Shown here piece by piece: positions 53,499-64,000 of a stretch of 64,000 nt of DNA. The position numbers were made by a program, and so were the translations under genes. Source of the stretch: Typha latifolia. Lineage: Eukaryota; Streptophyta; Magnoliopsida; Poales; Typhaceae. Where the stretch lies: the NCBI GenBank assembly GCA_019914945.1, contig CM034100.1:15759096-15823095 (forward strand), read 5' to 3'. Below the pieces are notes generated by a model, which did not search any database, was not told the DNA's origin, and saw only the letters and a list, made by a program, of their open reading frames with translations. Every line of letters begins with the position of its first letter. Position 1 is the stretch's first letter.

Positions 53499-53817
53499 CT
53501 TCCCTTTCCTCTCTCCTCTTTCTTGCAGATAATACATACATAAATATTTCTAGTTCAGCAAAGTTTCCTCAACCATCTGAGCTCACATTGGAACACCCAA
53601 CTCTTAGAAAGAATGAACAAATGGAGTAAGGTTAGCATTACATAGAGGTATATAGGAAGAAGGGAATAAAAGGAAGGGCTTCCCCTCTCTCCCTCCCTCT
53701 CTCCACAAAGCATGCACTAGTCTCTATTAATGCAATTGTATTGGGTAAAGAGGGAAACATTTCATCTCTCCTCCAGGAGTCAGGACCACCCTATAAAGTA
53801 TAAAACCCTCTCAAATC

Positions 53818-53856
<39 letters not shown>

Positions 53857-53946
53857 GAAGTAATAAATCATAAGAAGAGATGCATGGTGCAATTTGTTTA
53901 TTTCATGTTAGAGCTTAATTGGGTCATGCATATGGCCTACTGTGCC

Positions 53947-53980
<34 letters not shown>

Positions 53981-55097
53981 ACAGAGCCTTCAAGAGAATA
54001 TTTGTGAAGGTGGTGGTAGATAGATATCTCTATCAACTTGCTTTTCATACTGGGATGGAACAGCTAGAGGTGATCAGATTCCCTCAACTGAGAGAGAGAC
54101 AGACACACACACACACACAGAGATACATTACCTATGACCTCTTTGCTACAAGCACATGCAATGGCATAGTTTAGTACTGTTCAAATTAGCAACAACTGTT
54201 AGAAGTAGGCACTAAGGTATTCTCTATACTTTTGAAAGACATCTAGTTGTATTCCAGTAGTAAAGTATGGACAAGGCTGCGAAGCTCATACTCTGAATTC
54301 AATTTCTCCTTATAGCAAGCTATGTTAGATACATACGCTGCATGCATAAATATATATATGTAGAGAGAGAATGGATATGACTTCTAAGTCTCGAGCCCCG
54401 AGCTTAACTACATAAATGAGATATAAGTCAATTATTATACATTGATATGATAGTTGAATGAATGAAGCATGCAGATTAATTTCATTTTTCTCATGCACCT
54501 GACACTTATACCAAGTGATACAAAGTATCAGTAAATCCACATTAAGTTAAGCAAATAAGATTGGGATATTGGCTCCATGATGGACAGCTAATGCATTCAT
54601 GGCCATACTTCTGTAATATCTACATCACAACTGTTCCATAAGAACGGATTCTTCATAGGAAGGTCAATGTCATGCAAAGCTTATGCTTTTTTTATGTATG
54701 CATAGAAGACATGAACATGCATGCATTAACAATCCTGAACCTTGCTAGTGTTCCCCGGTCATTTTGTTTTTTTTTGTGCACATTTTCAAAAAAAATAAAT
54801 TGTCTTGCCTTTTTACTGAGGAAGGGTTATATTGTCTTATAAATTATAATAGGAATCGTGAATTCAACCTTCTAATCTCTTTGTGTCCTACTTGATGGAG
54901 AGTTTGGATCGGTTACATATTTATAGGGTTATCCTAACCCATCAAAGAAATCTATCCTAACTCCAGTTTGAACTCAGAAAAAAGTTTTATATGTGATTAT
55001 ATTAGACCACTTAAAAGAGATACTGTCTTACATATGTGAATCTTAGTTAATTTTAGATGGTTATTTATTTCCTAGTAATAATTTTAATTCAAAGTAT

Positions 55098-55290
55098 TAG
55101 AAACATAGAATTAATATGAAAACTATCGTTCTCTAACTGTTTAATCGGTGAATTCATATGGTGTTAGAGTATAGGTTATGAGTTTGAATCCAACTAAACT
55201 CATTTGTTGCTTAAAATATAAAATCTTACACCCATTTAATAAAAACCATGTTCTTAACTGAAGCTTTTAGACTAGTTCGTTGAATCACAA
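55098..55290 (+). mobile_element. Degenerate miniature LTR element related to the 49190 copy
   Basis: It shares ATGAAAACTATCGTTCTCTAA with the 49190 left repeat, then ATATGGTGTTAGAGTAT (primer-site-like), GAGTTTGAATCCAACTAAAC, and a later TTAAAATATAAAATCTT and GAAGCTTTTAGACTAGTT that match the terminal repeat again. The boundaries are uncertain. Confidence 0.5.
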
Positions 55291-56897
55291 TGAGTATATG
55301 TATATATATCATGCTAATCCATGAAACTATATATATGTTAACATATAAGAGAAACTGTCTTCTTTGATAACTCATAGCTTGTATACAATGACCTATATAT
55401 GTTAATTTGTATCATTTATGAAGGTGATAATAAATTCCAATCTCTTTTGACCACTTCAATGCGCACAGGGATATACCGAGTCTCCTTCCAAAGAAATAGA
55501 AATCTCCATGGGGGACACCAACGAGAAGGCAGTGAGGGTAATAAAATAAGTTTGTGTTCTTTCTGGATTTGGTGTGCAATTCTTAGTACAAAATGTAATG
55601 GCATACCCTTTTGAAGCAAGCATCACACCAGTGACTGGGTGCTAGTTTGCTTTTGTGGCCAGTGTTCGTCCAACATTGATGATGATGATGCGTCTTCCTC
55701 ACGAGGACAAACCTGATGAGACATCTCTTTCCAGAGCAGGCACTACTCCTCCCACCGTCATGAGGAGTTTGGCGGGATTCCGGTGTGTGGGCCGATCCAT
55801 GTGGGTCGATTCTAATCACATTCAGAAGAAAAATAAAGAGAGCCATAGAATTTGAGAAAGTATGGACAGAGCTATCTCATGATTAGCTCTCATGATTAAT
55901 GCATTGACACATATTTGATCGACCTGCAAGAATATTACTATACACTCTTCCTAGAACTTAATTAGTAGAGGTCATTAGAAGTTTATGTCTTTTAATTTTA
56001 ATCCATAGCAAGTAGATAAATCCTTTAAAAGCCCCAAGTAATTTGCATGGTCTTTGGTAATCCAGACCATTTGATTGTCTAAAATAAAGGTTTCTTTTCC
56101 CCAAATCATGAGCCCAATGACTTATCATACTAGGTTAGACACAAAAAAAATTAATCTATATATCAACACTCACAAGAAAGAAATAGCATGTAGCACAATA
56201 GACTAAATTAAAGTTACTTGACTTGAACTGCCTATAATATTTATTTCCTGTCAAAAAAGAAAGAACTTACGTTATGTATTGTCAAAGTTACACATTAACT
56301 GATCAAAGTGTCAGAGGCACCCATCTCATCAGCTGGAGATGGGGAAGTGGGAAAGAGAAAAGTTGTAACGTGGGGAGAAACATTCGACGTATACCCATTG
56401 TTTCGAGTTCCAAGAGAACGATCAAATCTTTAGAAGATTACCAGTAATCAAAAATGAGAGAGAGAGAGAGAGAGAGAAAGCGTTGCTCTATGTTTACTCA
56501 TTTACTCATAATTTTCTACATACTTTTCTTATTCAAGCATCGTTTGTTTGATTCATACTCTTCGTCCAGTATGAAGCAGAATGGGGCTGTCATTGTTTCC
56601 ACCTGTAAGTAGTAACTTAAACCACCATTTGGGTCAAAACAAGATGTAAGCAGTAAATTTTACAATCTGAGTTATTGTCATAAAGCTTTCATGACGGCCT
56701 CCAAAAGAAAGAAAATGAAACACTTGGAGCTTCCAAATATGATATTTTCAGAACTTCGACAGCATTTGTTATTCCACTTTTTTTTGCCCTTATCTTTGGA
56801 AGCAGCAATACATTGTTGGAATAACATAATTCAATAAATCATCACATGACTTATTCTGCATAGGCTTATAACTTTTGATATGCTGTTCATCTTATTC

Positions 56898-59396
56898 TCA
56901 GTTGTCCTTCTCTGCCATGGGTCTGTGTCTCCCCGGCCACCCTATGTACAACTCTGTCTCTACGTCCATATGTTGCGCATTGTCCTCAGTTCGAACGACT
57001 TCCTTAGAAGCAGCTAACTGTAGCTGGGACTGTAGCTTGCACTTTAGATGGATTAAAAGAAAAGAAAAGAAAAGAAAAGAAAAATATTAGGCAAGTTTAG
57101 TGTCTTCCATAAGTTGCATGTCTTAGATAATATAGAGTAGAAAAATCTTAGTTTATTCAACCGTATACTGAGGAGCTAAATTCATATTTTGATTTAGATT
57201 TGCAGATCAGAACGGGGGTGTTAGAAGTCGTGCTTCAACCTTTTCACGTAATGTCATATTTTCCTTCAGTAGCATTTTCTCCTGAATTTATTGCACAATA
57301 TTTAAACCAGAAGATATAAGTCAATACATCAATAGAGTTGTGCTAATCATATTTTTAAGTTTGGGATTGAAAAATAATCCTACCTTCTCTTTCAGCAGTA
57401 GAATCTGCTCGTCCAGCAACTGAGTCTACATTTTGCATAGCATACAAGAATGTCAAGGAAATTTCATTCTGTAGATGGTCTTGAGAATTATGAGTAAATA
57501 CAGATACGACTTACCTTCCTTCCTCGGATATTTTGCAAGCTCTTCTCAAGTTTCCCCTCCAATTGTTGCAGTTCCTCGGCAGAACATGAATCTAAATTTT
57601 GACCTAGGAGCTTCCTGCAGCAATGCTAGTCTTACCAAGTTCAACAATGTAAAACATGTAGTACGTAATGTTATGTGGCTTGGCCCAATAGAAAGAGAAA
57701 ATGAAGACGAAAAAAATCAAATGCTTACTGTTTTGATGCTTCAAGGTGTTCAATCTTCTTTGACAGGCTTGCAGATTCTAGGCTCAATTGCTGCAATTCA
57801 GCTAATCCAATTTCAGAACTTCCAAATGACTCATCGGTAAATGCAGTGCACGAAAGGTACTGCTAGTCTATGGTTTGAGTTAGGCAACACTCAAAACATA
57901 TATGATCATATATTATCAGAACCAAGATATGTTTATGAAATGAATTTTCCGTTCCCAGCTTTCCTTCATATGTTTGCTATATTCCAAAGAGTAAGACATT
58001 TAATTGGAAAGTGCCAAATCATTATAATAAGCTTGGAACATGATTCCGTCTTTAGAGTTTAAACAACCAAGTGAACAGATGCTCACGAAGAGAACAGACC
58101 GAAAATTATTCAACTTCCATCTGAGGCTCTGATAAAAGTTGAACTTAGAAATCCATATTTGAATATGAACAACAGCGGACTAAATCTGTTTCTATCCTAG
58201 TTTATAACTATTAGAATTAATCATGTCCAATGCCAACACATTTCTGACCATATGGGAAATAAACCTGGATATTAATTAAATTATGCTAAGAGCATCTTCA
58301 ACCGTGGCTCTATATTTGGAGCCCAAAAGCTCTAAATATGGAGCCAAAAATGGAGCAAGAGTCCGGTGCACTCCAACGCACCGGGCTCCATATATATTAA
58401 AATAATAATATAATATATATTATTATATTAGCTATTTTAAATTACTTAATAGGTCATTTTAGCATTATTATTTTTTAATAAAAAATATATAGTTAGAAAA
58501 CTCTCATTGAGATCTTTAAAATAAGACTAATATTTAATAGTTTCATAAGTAATTTTAAATTACTAATTTTTTAATTAAACGCATTGAAATTACATTATAC
58601 AAAATAAACATCGAAATAAGCATTACATGTCATTAACTAAAAATATCAAAATTGTATTACATAAAATAAGCAAAAATTAACCAAACATAATAAAAACAAT
58701 AGATGTTTAATATTCTGGTAAGTCATCTCCGTAACCACCAGTTCCGGTTCCGTAGCAACCGATTCCGGTCTCGATTACATTTTTAATGTATTTCATGTTT
58801 GATGTATTTTATATCTAATATATTTTAATATTTAATATTTATATTAAGAATAATTTTAAGTAATTATATTTTAGGACACATAATTTATTATACTCATTTT
58901 TTATAAATATTAAAAAATTTAAAATTTAAATTAGCTCAAAAATAATTTAATATTAGACTCATTTTAAAGGTCTCGATGAGACCTTTCCAATGATATTATT
59001 TTTGTTAAAAACTGATTAGCAAAACTAATTATATACTCAGTTTAACTAACTAAATTATCTAATAAATGATATAAATGGAATTAAAATTATTGAATGTAAT
59101 AATTATTGGGCAAAAATGTTGAAATGACAAATGGAGCCGGGCTCCATTTTTATGGTGGTGCTCCAAATTTAGAGCCCCACTGTTGCTAGCTCCAAATTTT
59201 TAGCTAGTTTTAGAGCCTCATTTGAGCTCAACCGAGCTCCAAATTTAGAGTTGCTCTAAAAGACAATAAAGCAGATCATTCTTTGAAACATAAGAAGTAC
59301 ATAGCAAGCATCTAAACCTCTATGTTTTGCTCCCCTCCTCTTTCATCGATTCTGTCTTTTGAATGTGTCTTATAGCGATCAATTGTCTTTTGCATG
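56898..59396 (-). CDS. SOC1: SOC1/TM3-subfamily MADS-box transcription factor, exons 2-7 (MADS exon beyond right edge)
   Basis: Exons: 59396-59318, 57790-57729, 57614-57515, 57425-57384, 57281-57240, 57041-56898 (79, 62, 100, 42, 42, 144 nt); the first five lengths equal those of AGL6 exons 2-6, the normal MIKC layout. The coding part gives 155 residues. It starts MQKTIDRYKTHSKD (I region). The K domain has LSLESASLSKKIEHLEASK, KLLGQNLDSCSAEELQQLEG and LEKSLQNIRGRKTQLLDEQI, then LLLKEKEKMLLKENMTLREK. The C-terminus has CKLQSQLQLAAS and the SOC1 motif VETELYIGWPG (family EVETxLxIGxP). It ends at TGA 56898-56900. Phase at 59396 requires an upstream 182 nt-type MADS exon; none was found up to 64000, so intron 1 is at least 4.6 kb. 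SOC1 integrates flowering-time signals. It lies head-to-tail upstream of AGL6. Confidence 0.93.
58290..59256. mobile_element. PIF/Harbinger-type nonautonomous element (967 bp) in SOC1-like intron 2
   Basis: The left end GAGCATCTTCAACCG and the reverse complement of the right end GAGCAACTCTAAATT share GAGCA-CT, a common plant Harbinger terminus. The trinucleotide TAA directly flanks both ends (58287-58289 and 59257-59259), the TTA/TAA duplication typical of the superfamily. GGAGCC/GGCTCC blocks recur inverted near both ends. No transposase is present. Confidence 0.72.
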
Positions 59397-62300
59397 CTAC
59401 AAAAAATATGGCAGAAACATTAGACTGTGGTGGTATGAACTGGCTAAACAAGATTCATAGAGTAACAAGTATACAGAAGGATTACAACAAGGGTACTTAT
59501 TCTGAATTACTTGACATTTTGCTCAAGATTCAAATGTGAGAACTAAGATAACTAGAGGCTAAAAGTTCACTCACTTGGAAGTTGGAACTTGTGTCAGTTT
59601 TAACTGCTGTTGAAAAGAAAGAAGGTAAATAAGCCCATGTGCTTAGCTTGATTACCATCAATATTTGTCCTTTTTCTTCTAAAAGAAACTCGTGTACTAA
59701 AGTTTTAATAGAATTCTCTGGAAATTATATTGTATATATAAGGAAAGTGAGATGGATAGATGAAATGAGCTTATATTTGTCTGCATTTTCAGACCACTTG
59801 GATTGGAATTCTTTAAACTTGGAAACATTTTTCTTAGTCAAATTGGATCAAATACTAATTAAATGATTTTAGGACAGAAAATAATTGTTGATAGACAACA
59901 CAAAAAGGTTTAGGTTTTTTTTTTCGAAAAGAAGTTGACATAAGCACTTAAAGTGTTCTATTTCAATTTGGCATAACAAACTAATCTTCGAAGGCAACAT
60001 TCCTGTAGACCTTAGAACTAAATGCATGATCACACCTGGTATCCTGGTATAGACACTTGAAAAACGTTGAAATGAAAATGCCATACTGTTCACAATCTAA
60101 TATAGCTCACCAATAAACAAGGATGGAAGATTCAGAGAAAGTCCATATATTTCTACCGCAGGGGTGACTTGGACCTAAGCTAGGCCCTGTGAACAAGCCA
60201 GCTTTATCCAAATAACTATTTATCATGTCTGTCTCCTCACATGTTCATTAGCTTAAGAGACATGATATGCCCGAGCTTGATCTCAAAAAATTGTTCCTCG
60301 AGCAGAAATTAGCCATTTTAACATGATGTGCCTTCTGAATCAAACTGAGCTTATTCAAAAATGATTTTTCCAGATGCACTCAATATCTATGAGCCGACTC
60401 ACACTAAGGCATGTGTTCTGGGCTTCTGGCTGAATCCAAAGTAGTCTTAACCTGAACATTTATTGAAAGAAGCCTGAGCTATACATTGTATGCTCAAATC
60501 AGTTGTACTCCTTAGTGCTGGCTAGTTCCTGTGTTTCCAACCAGCAAAGTTAGAATCTTTATCATTTATAAGATATTCATATCTTATAGGCAATTAATTC
60601 ACTCGTCTGATATTGAAGACATGGCCCCTACATTCAAGTACATTCAAGCCTTGAAAGGGACAGAAGCAAGATTTATCAATAAGATTCTCAATATGACAAT
60701 TAATGAACATTGGGATTTACAGGATAATAAATCCATAACTAATAATTCAAGTGGATTGTCAACATTTATGTGTAAACAATCTTTTGGAGAATAAGTTCTA
60801 ACTAGAAAATCTGCCTCAACATGGCGGCAAATCTATCATCATAATTCATCTTGTGTTTAAAGTACTCTACATATCTCTTCTCGGCTTTATCTTCTCACTT
60901 TCTATCCAGAAATCTCTTCCAATTTCTTGTTTAAACAGGAGAGAAAGATGTAAGATGCATAAATGTTCATCCATTGAACTGTTTAGGAGGGAAGATATCT
61001 CAGGACCATAAACCTTCTCTCAAGATTGAATTACTTTTGCTTCACAACCATTACCTATGATTACGCTGGATGGCATTCAATTAACACCTAAAAACAACAG
61101 GAGCATACATTGATTGTCTCCAGCATTCTACTGTGGTAGTATCATAAGTTATGGTTACTCCCATAAGGTGATATCCTAACAGATCGTTCAAAGAATAGAA
61201 TATACAAATATTTTCATGCTATGATTTTCTAATCTAATTGTGACTTCTATGTGGTTAATGATGTTCTTACAAAAGTAGTCATAAAGGATAACATATAACA
61301 CAGATGTAATTAATGACCAAAAGGAAAGGTCTAAGGCATCATAAATTACGTTGATTGCCAATGCGATTCAATGCCTTAACTATAATACTATTGGTATTGA
61401 ATATTGATAATTCTGGTTCGTGTTATTCCTCCACTCCTTTCAAAACTAGAGGATACAGGTCTAATTGATAATTGATAACATACACTACATCCTGAAATGA
61501 ATGCATGGAACCATACACTGATGTATCATTCATGCCATCAGGATGTCGATCCAGTCATTGTTTGCGAATCCAATTACTCTCAGGTATTCTGTGACATTGC
61601 AATTATTCATTCTTATAAGTATCTTAATACTGTTTTAGCTGAAGCAAAAGAAATCTTACCTTGGTTTTATGTACACCTAGAGAGTAAGCTTGCAACATAT
61701 GTAATGACTGGGATCACGTATGTTGGATGAACTATGCTGCCACTTAGACTTCAAAAGTAGATCTATTAATTTCTCAACAAAAAAAAAATTAGAACTATTA
61801 GCTTTTCTTGCTCCATCATATTTCTTCTACTCATTTGGCATATGTAGTCATAGTCTTGCGTCCATGCATCTTGACCTTTTCAAGGTACTTTTGTGTACTT
61901 CTAAGAAATGGAAGTCCCATCTTCAGTTTAAGATACTCAATTTTCAGAGAGTAGTGTAGTTAGAACAGGTTAAAGGTCTCATATCTTTACATTCTGAACA
62001 TCATTTCTTTTTTGAATTCATAAAGCATCTCTCCTCGTTACCAGTGAACATAAAATCATGTATAAAGAAATGACAGAATTACTAGAGCCTTCTACTTTAC
62101 TTGGTTATAGCTTCTAGTTTTGCTCATCTCATATCTCATTTCAATAAAAATACATGTTTTTGGTCATGCCAGACTTTTAGTTATTGTTTCAACATATATA
62201 ACTACTAATGGTTCAAACTTTTGTTTCAGTTAGTTTTGATTTTGACCTCTATAAAAAAAAGGAATATTTTAGGCTGAAATTGACTTTAGCCTATTGTGGT

Positions 62301-62445
62301 CCAAAATAAATGTTAAAATCAGAAATCTTGATAGTTTCGACTTTGACCAATGAGTTTCGGCTTAGTTTCATTAAGTTTTGACTGTTATTATTCTGTCTCA
62401 GTTGAAACTTCAAACCATTATAAAGCCTTCTTCATCTCACACTCC
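59397..62445. other. Intron 1 sequence of the SOC1-like gene
   Basis: AT-rich DNA with no exon of either MADS gene and no bounded repeat recognised. It is assigned to the intron because the preceding MADS exon must lie to the right of the window. Confidence 0.6.
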
Positions 62446-62650
62446 ATCTTCTACTTCTGAAGTCCAATAGTGTTGAGGTTGCTCTATGTAAATACCATCA
62501 CCTAGAATGCTAGAACTCCATAATTGACTTCATCATCATCTACTTCTTCAGTCCAGTAAGTGTTAAGTTTGCTCCATGTAAATATCTTTACCTAGACCTC
62601 CATAATTGATTTCATCATCTTCTACTTCTTCAGTCCAGTAGTGTTGAGGA
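62446..62650. repeat. Tandem repeat, 3 units (the last incomplete) of about 82-89 bp
   Basis: Units begin at about 62446, 62535 and 62617. Each opens with ATC(T/A)TCTACTTCT and CAGTCCA(G/A)TA-GTGTT, and the first two continue through GCTC(C/T)ATGTAAATA and CTCCATAATTGA(C/T)TTCATC. The third unit breaks off after about 30 bases. It lies next to and in line with the Copia remnant. Confidence 0.75.
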
Positions 62651-63760
62651 TACTCCATGATGAAGTAAGAGCGTCATGCTCTAAGGGTCTCGAATCTTTG
62701 CAACTAAAGAGAAACAATTGATAATTAAGTTGACACCTAGCTATGTGTGGATCTTCCTGTGACAAGTTCGTTGTAGTGCTTTTGGATAGTTCCATCTTGG
62801 ATTGAGCTCTACTTTGTAGATCCATTCGAATCCAATAATACGGTACTTTTAAATGATCAACCAGCTGCTATACATTATTCTTTTCTGTCACAATGTCACA
62901 TGCATTTCCATCAATCATTTAGCTAAATGTTTTGCTTTCCACATCTTCAAAAATTTCAAGTTAATTTTCTGATACAAAATTTATATGATTTATAACTATT
63001 TCTCAAGCTTATTTTCCTCCTTACTCCAGATCACAGAATGCTGATTATTTACCTGAACTTCAGCTAGCGTAATTATTCAGAGGACCAATTGAATATTCCA
63101 ACTCTTTAAAATGGTATTTTCTTCACCCTTCTTTTTTCCAATTCGCTCTTTCATCAAAAACATCTATCTAATATTAATGCTATAGCCAACAACTGTGTAG
63201 TATTTAATTTTTATATCAACTTTTTTCTTCACTCTAATATGTGCAAAACACATCTAGAAATTCTGAAATGACAAAACAAAGGATTCATTCCATTTCAGAC
63301 TTCTATTGGAGCCACAACTGACTTAGATCACTTGTCTAAAATAAAGACAATTGCATTTGTAGACTTTGTTCATGCATTCTTTTCTTGCAGTATTGATCTT
63401 GCCAGCACAATGATGGCTCCATTCTTTTTAATGCTGCTATTTTAGCGTGGGCTATCTGTTTTGTTGCTTACGGTGAAATCCTTTGTCTTCCCAAAATTGT
63501 CAAAGTTCTTCAATGTGTATTTGTGGCCTTTGTCAGTTGGCATCTCAACTAATTGTATATATTATCTTGAAATGGACATAATAGGCTAATAGCTATTCAA
63601 GATCAATTGGCCAACAAGTTTTATTCTTAGTTAGGTACAAGTAGAACATCTCTTGTGCACTTCTTCCTTTTATCTAAAGGACTATGATCCAACGGCAGCA
63701 TCAATATCAAGAAATACTTTTTTTATTCCAAATGGTTTCATTGTAGCCATTGTCAATGAA
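62620..63760 (-). mobile_element. Degenerate Ty1/copia retrotransposon in SOC1-like intron 1
   Basis: On the minus strand, from right to left, pieces follow Copia polyprotein order: an integrase end resembling KNRTIVxMARSMLQEKN (about 63430-63370), CIFVGYS-like followed by DVFDERANWKKEG (about 63200-63120), then the start of reverse transcriptase WIYKVELNP with a shifted DGTIQKH-like block (about 62830-62760). Many stops and frameshifts are present and no LTRs were identified. Confidence 0.65.
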
Positions 63761-63848
63761 AATTTATAAATCCCCTGGGAGATCGGATCTACCACGTACT
63801 TTAATAATAAAACAATGTGGAAAATAAAGCATAGAGAAGCTCTCAAAC

Positions 63849-63893
63849 ACACGGACTTTTACCTAGAAGACACGGATTTTTACCTAGAAGACA
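63849..63893. repeat. Short tandem duplication (about 21-22 bp, 2 copies)
   Basis: ACACGGA(C/T)TTTTACCTAGAAG occurs twice in direct succession near the right edge, followed by a partial third ACAC. Confidence 0.8.
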
Positions 63894-64000
63894 CCCTAAA
63901 GTCTGACAAATCACAGATCCCATCAAGGATCAACCAAGACAAACTATTCTAGCAATTACAAAATGCACTTAAAAATTGTCTGTCGATATCCACTAATATA

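Noticed and set aside
55440..55860. Possible exon beginning MGDTNEKAVR with a GTAATA donor at 55538
   Set aside because: No convincing second exon in phase and no recognised family.
59397..64000. Search for the SOC1-like MADS exon within the window
   Set aside because: No minus-strand frame with a MADS motif was found; the exon must lie further right.

Overview
This window is nuclear DNA of a flowering plant, most likely a non-grass monocot. The evidence is GT-AG spliced genes with long AT-rich introns, GC-rich first exons with monocot-style codon use (histone H4, the MADS-box exon, TIM13), many plant transposon relics, and plant-only families: a chloroplast division factor, fibrillin/PAP, CURT1, AGL6, SOC1 and a TOM1/TOM3-type protein. 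The species cannot be named from the sequence alone. Exon coordinates were worked out by hand from reading frame, splice sites and family knowledge; codon phase closes in every complete model.

Layout. 519-1886 (+) holds the last two coding exons of a gene that resembles MCD1 (chloroplast division). 2530-3237 (+) is a small conserved plant protein of unknown function. About 3905-5465 (-) is a broken, intron-containing leaf-type ferredoxin-NADP reductase pseudogene. 6043-9752 (-) is an 11-exon PAP12/fibrillin gene. 10812-11123 (+) is an intronless histone H4 gene with its promoter element. 12419-13015 (+) is an OXS3-like gene. 14281-18471 (+) is the nuclear cap-binding protein CBP20, which carries a textbook AT-AC (U12-type) intron. 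19517-26407 (-) is a 10-exon TOM1/TOM3-family membrane protein with nested transposons in one intron. 28234-30112 (+) is TIM13. 31126-33846 (-) is CURT1B. 35033-38025 (-) is a DMR6-like 2-oxoglutarate/Fe(II) oxygenase. 39505-41690 is a 5'-truncated LINE. 44107-52529 (-) is a complete AGL6-type MADS-box gene with a 5.7 kb first intron. 56898-59396 and onward (-) is a SOC1-type MADS-box gene whose MADS exon lies beyond the right edge.

The genes do not form one pathway; this is an ordinary gene-rich stretch. Several products act in the chloroplast (MCD1-like, PAP12, CURT1B, the FNR relic). The two MADS-box genes form a head-to-tail AGL6-SOC1 pair, an arrangement known as an old tandem in angiosperms. 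Transposon relics with readable boundaries are the most informative non-genic content: a solo LTR, a roughly 280 bp miniature LTR retrotransposon with relatives nearby, a hAT-like element nested in another element (both with perfect 8 bp target duplications), a Harbinger-type element, other inverted-repeat elements, a degenerate Ty1/copia and a LINE. I found no sign of an undescribed molecular system; the U12 intron, the MADS pair and the miniature LTR elements are the best leads.
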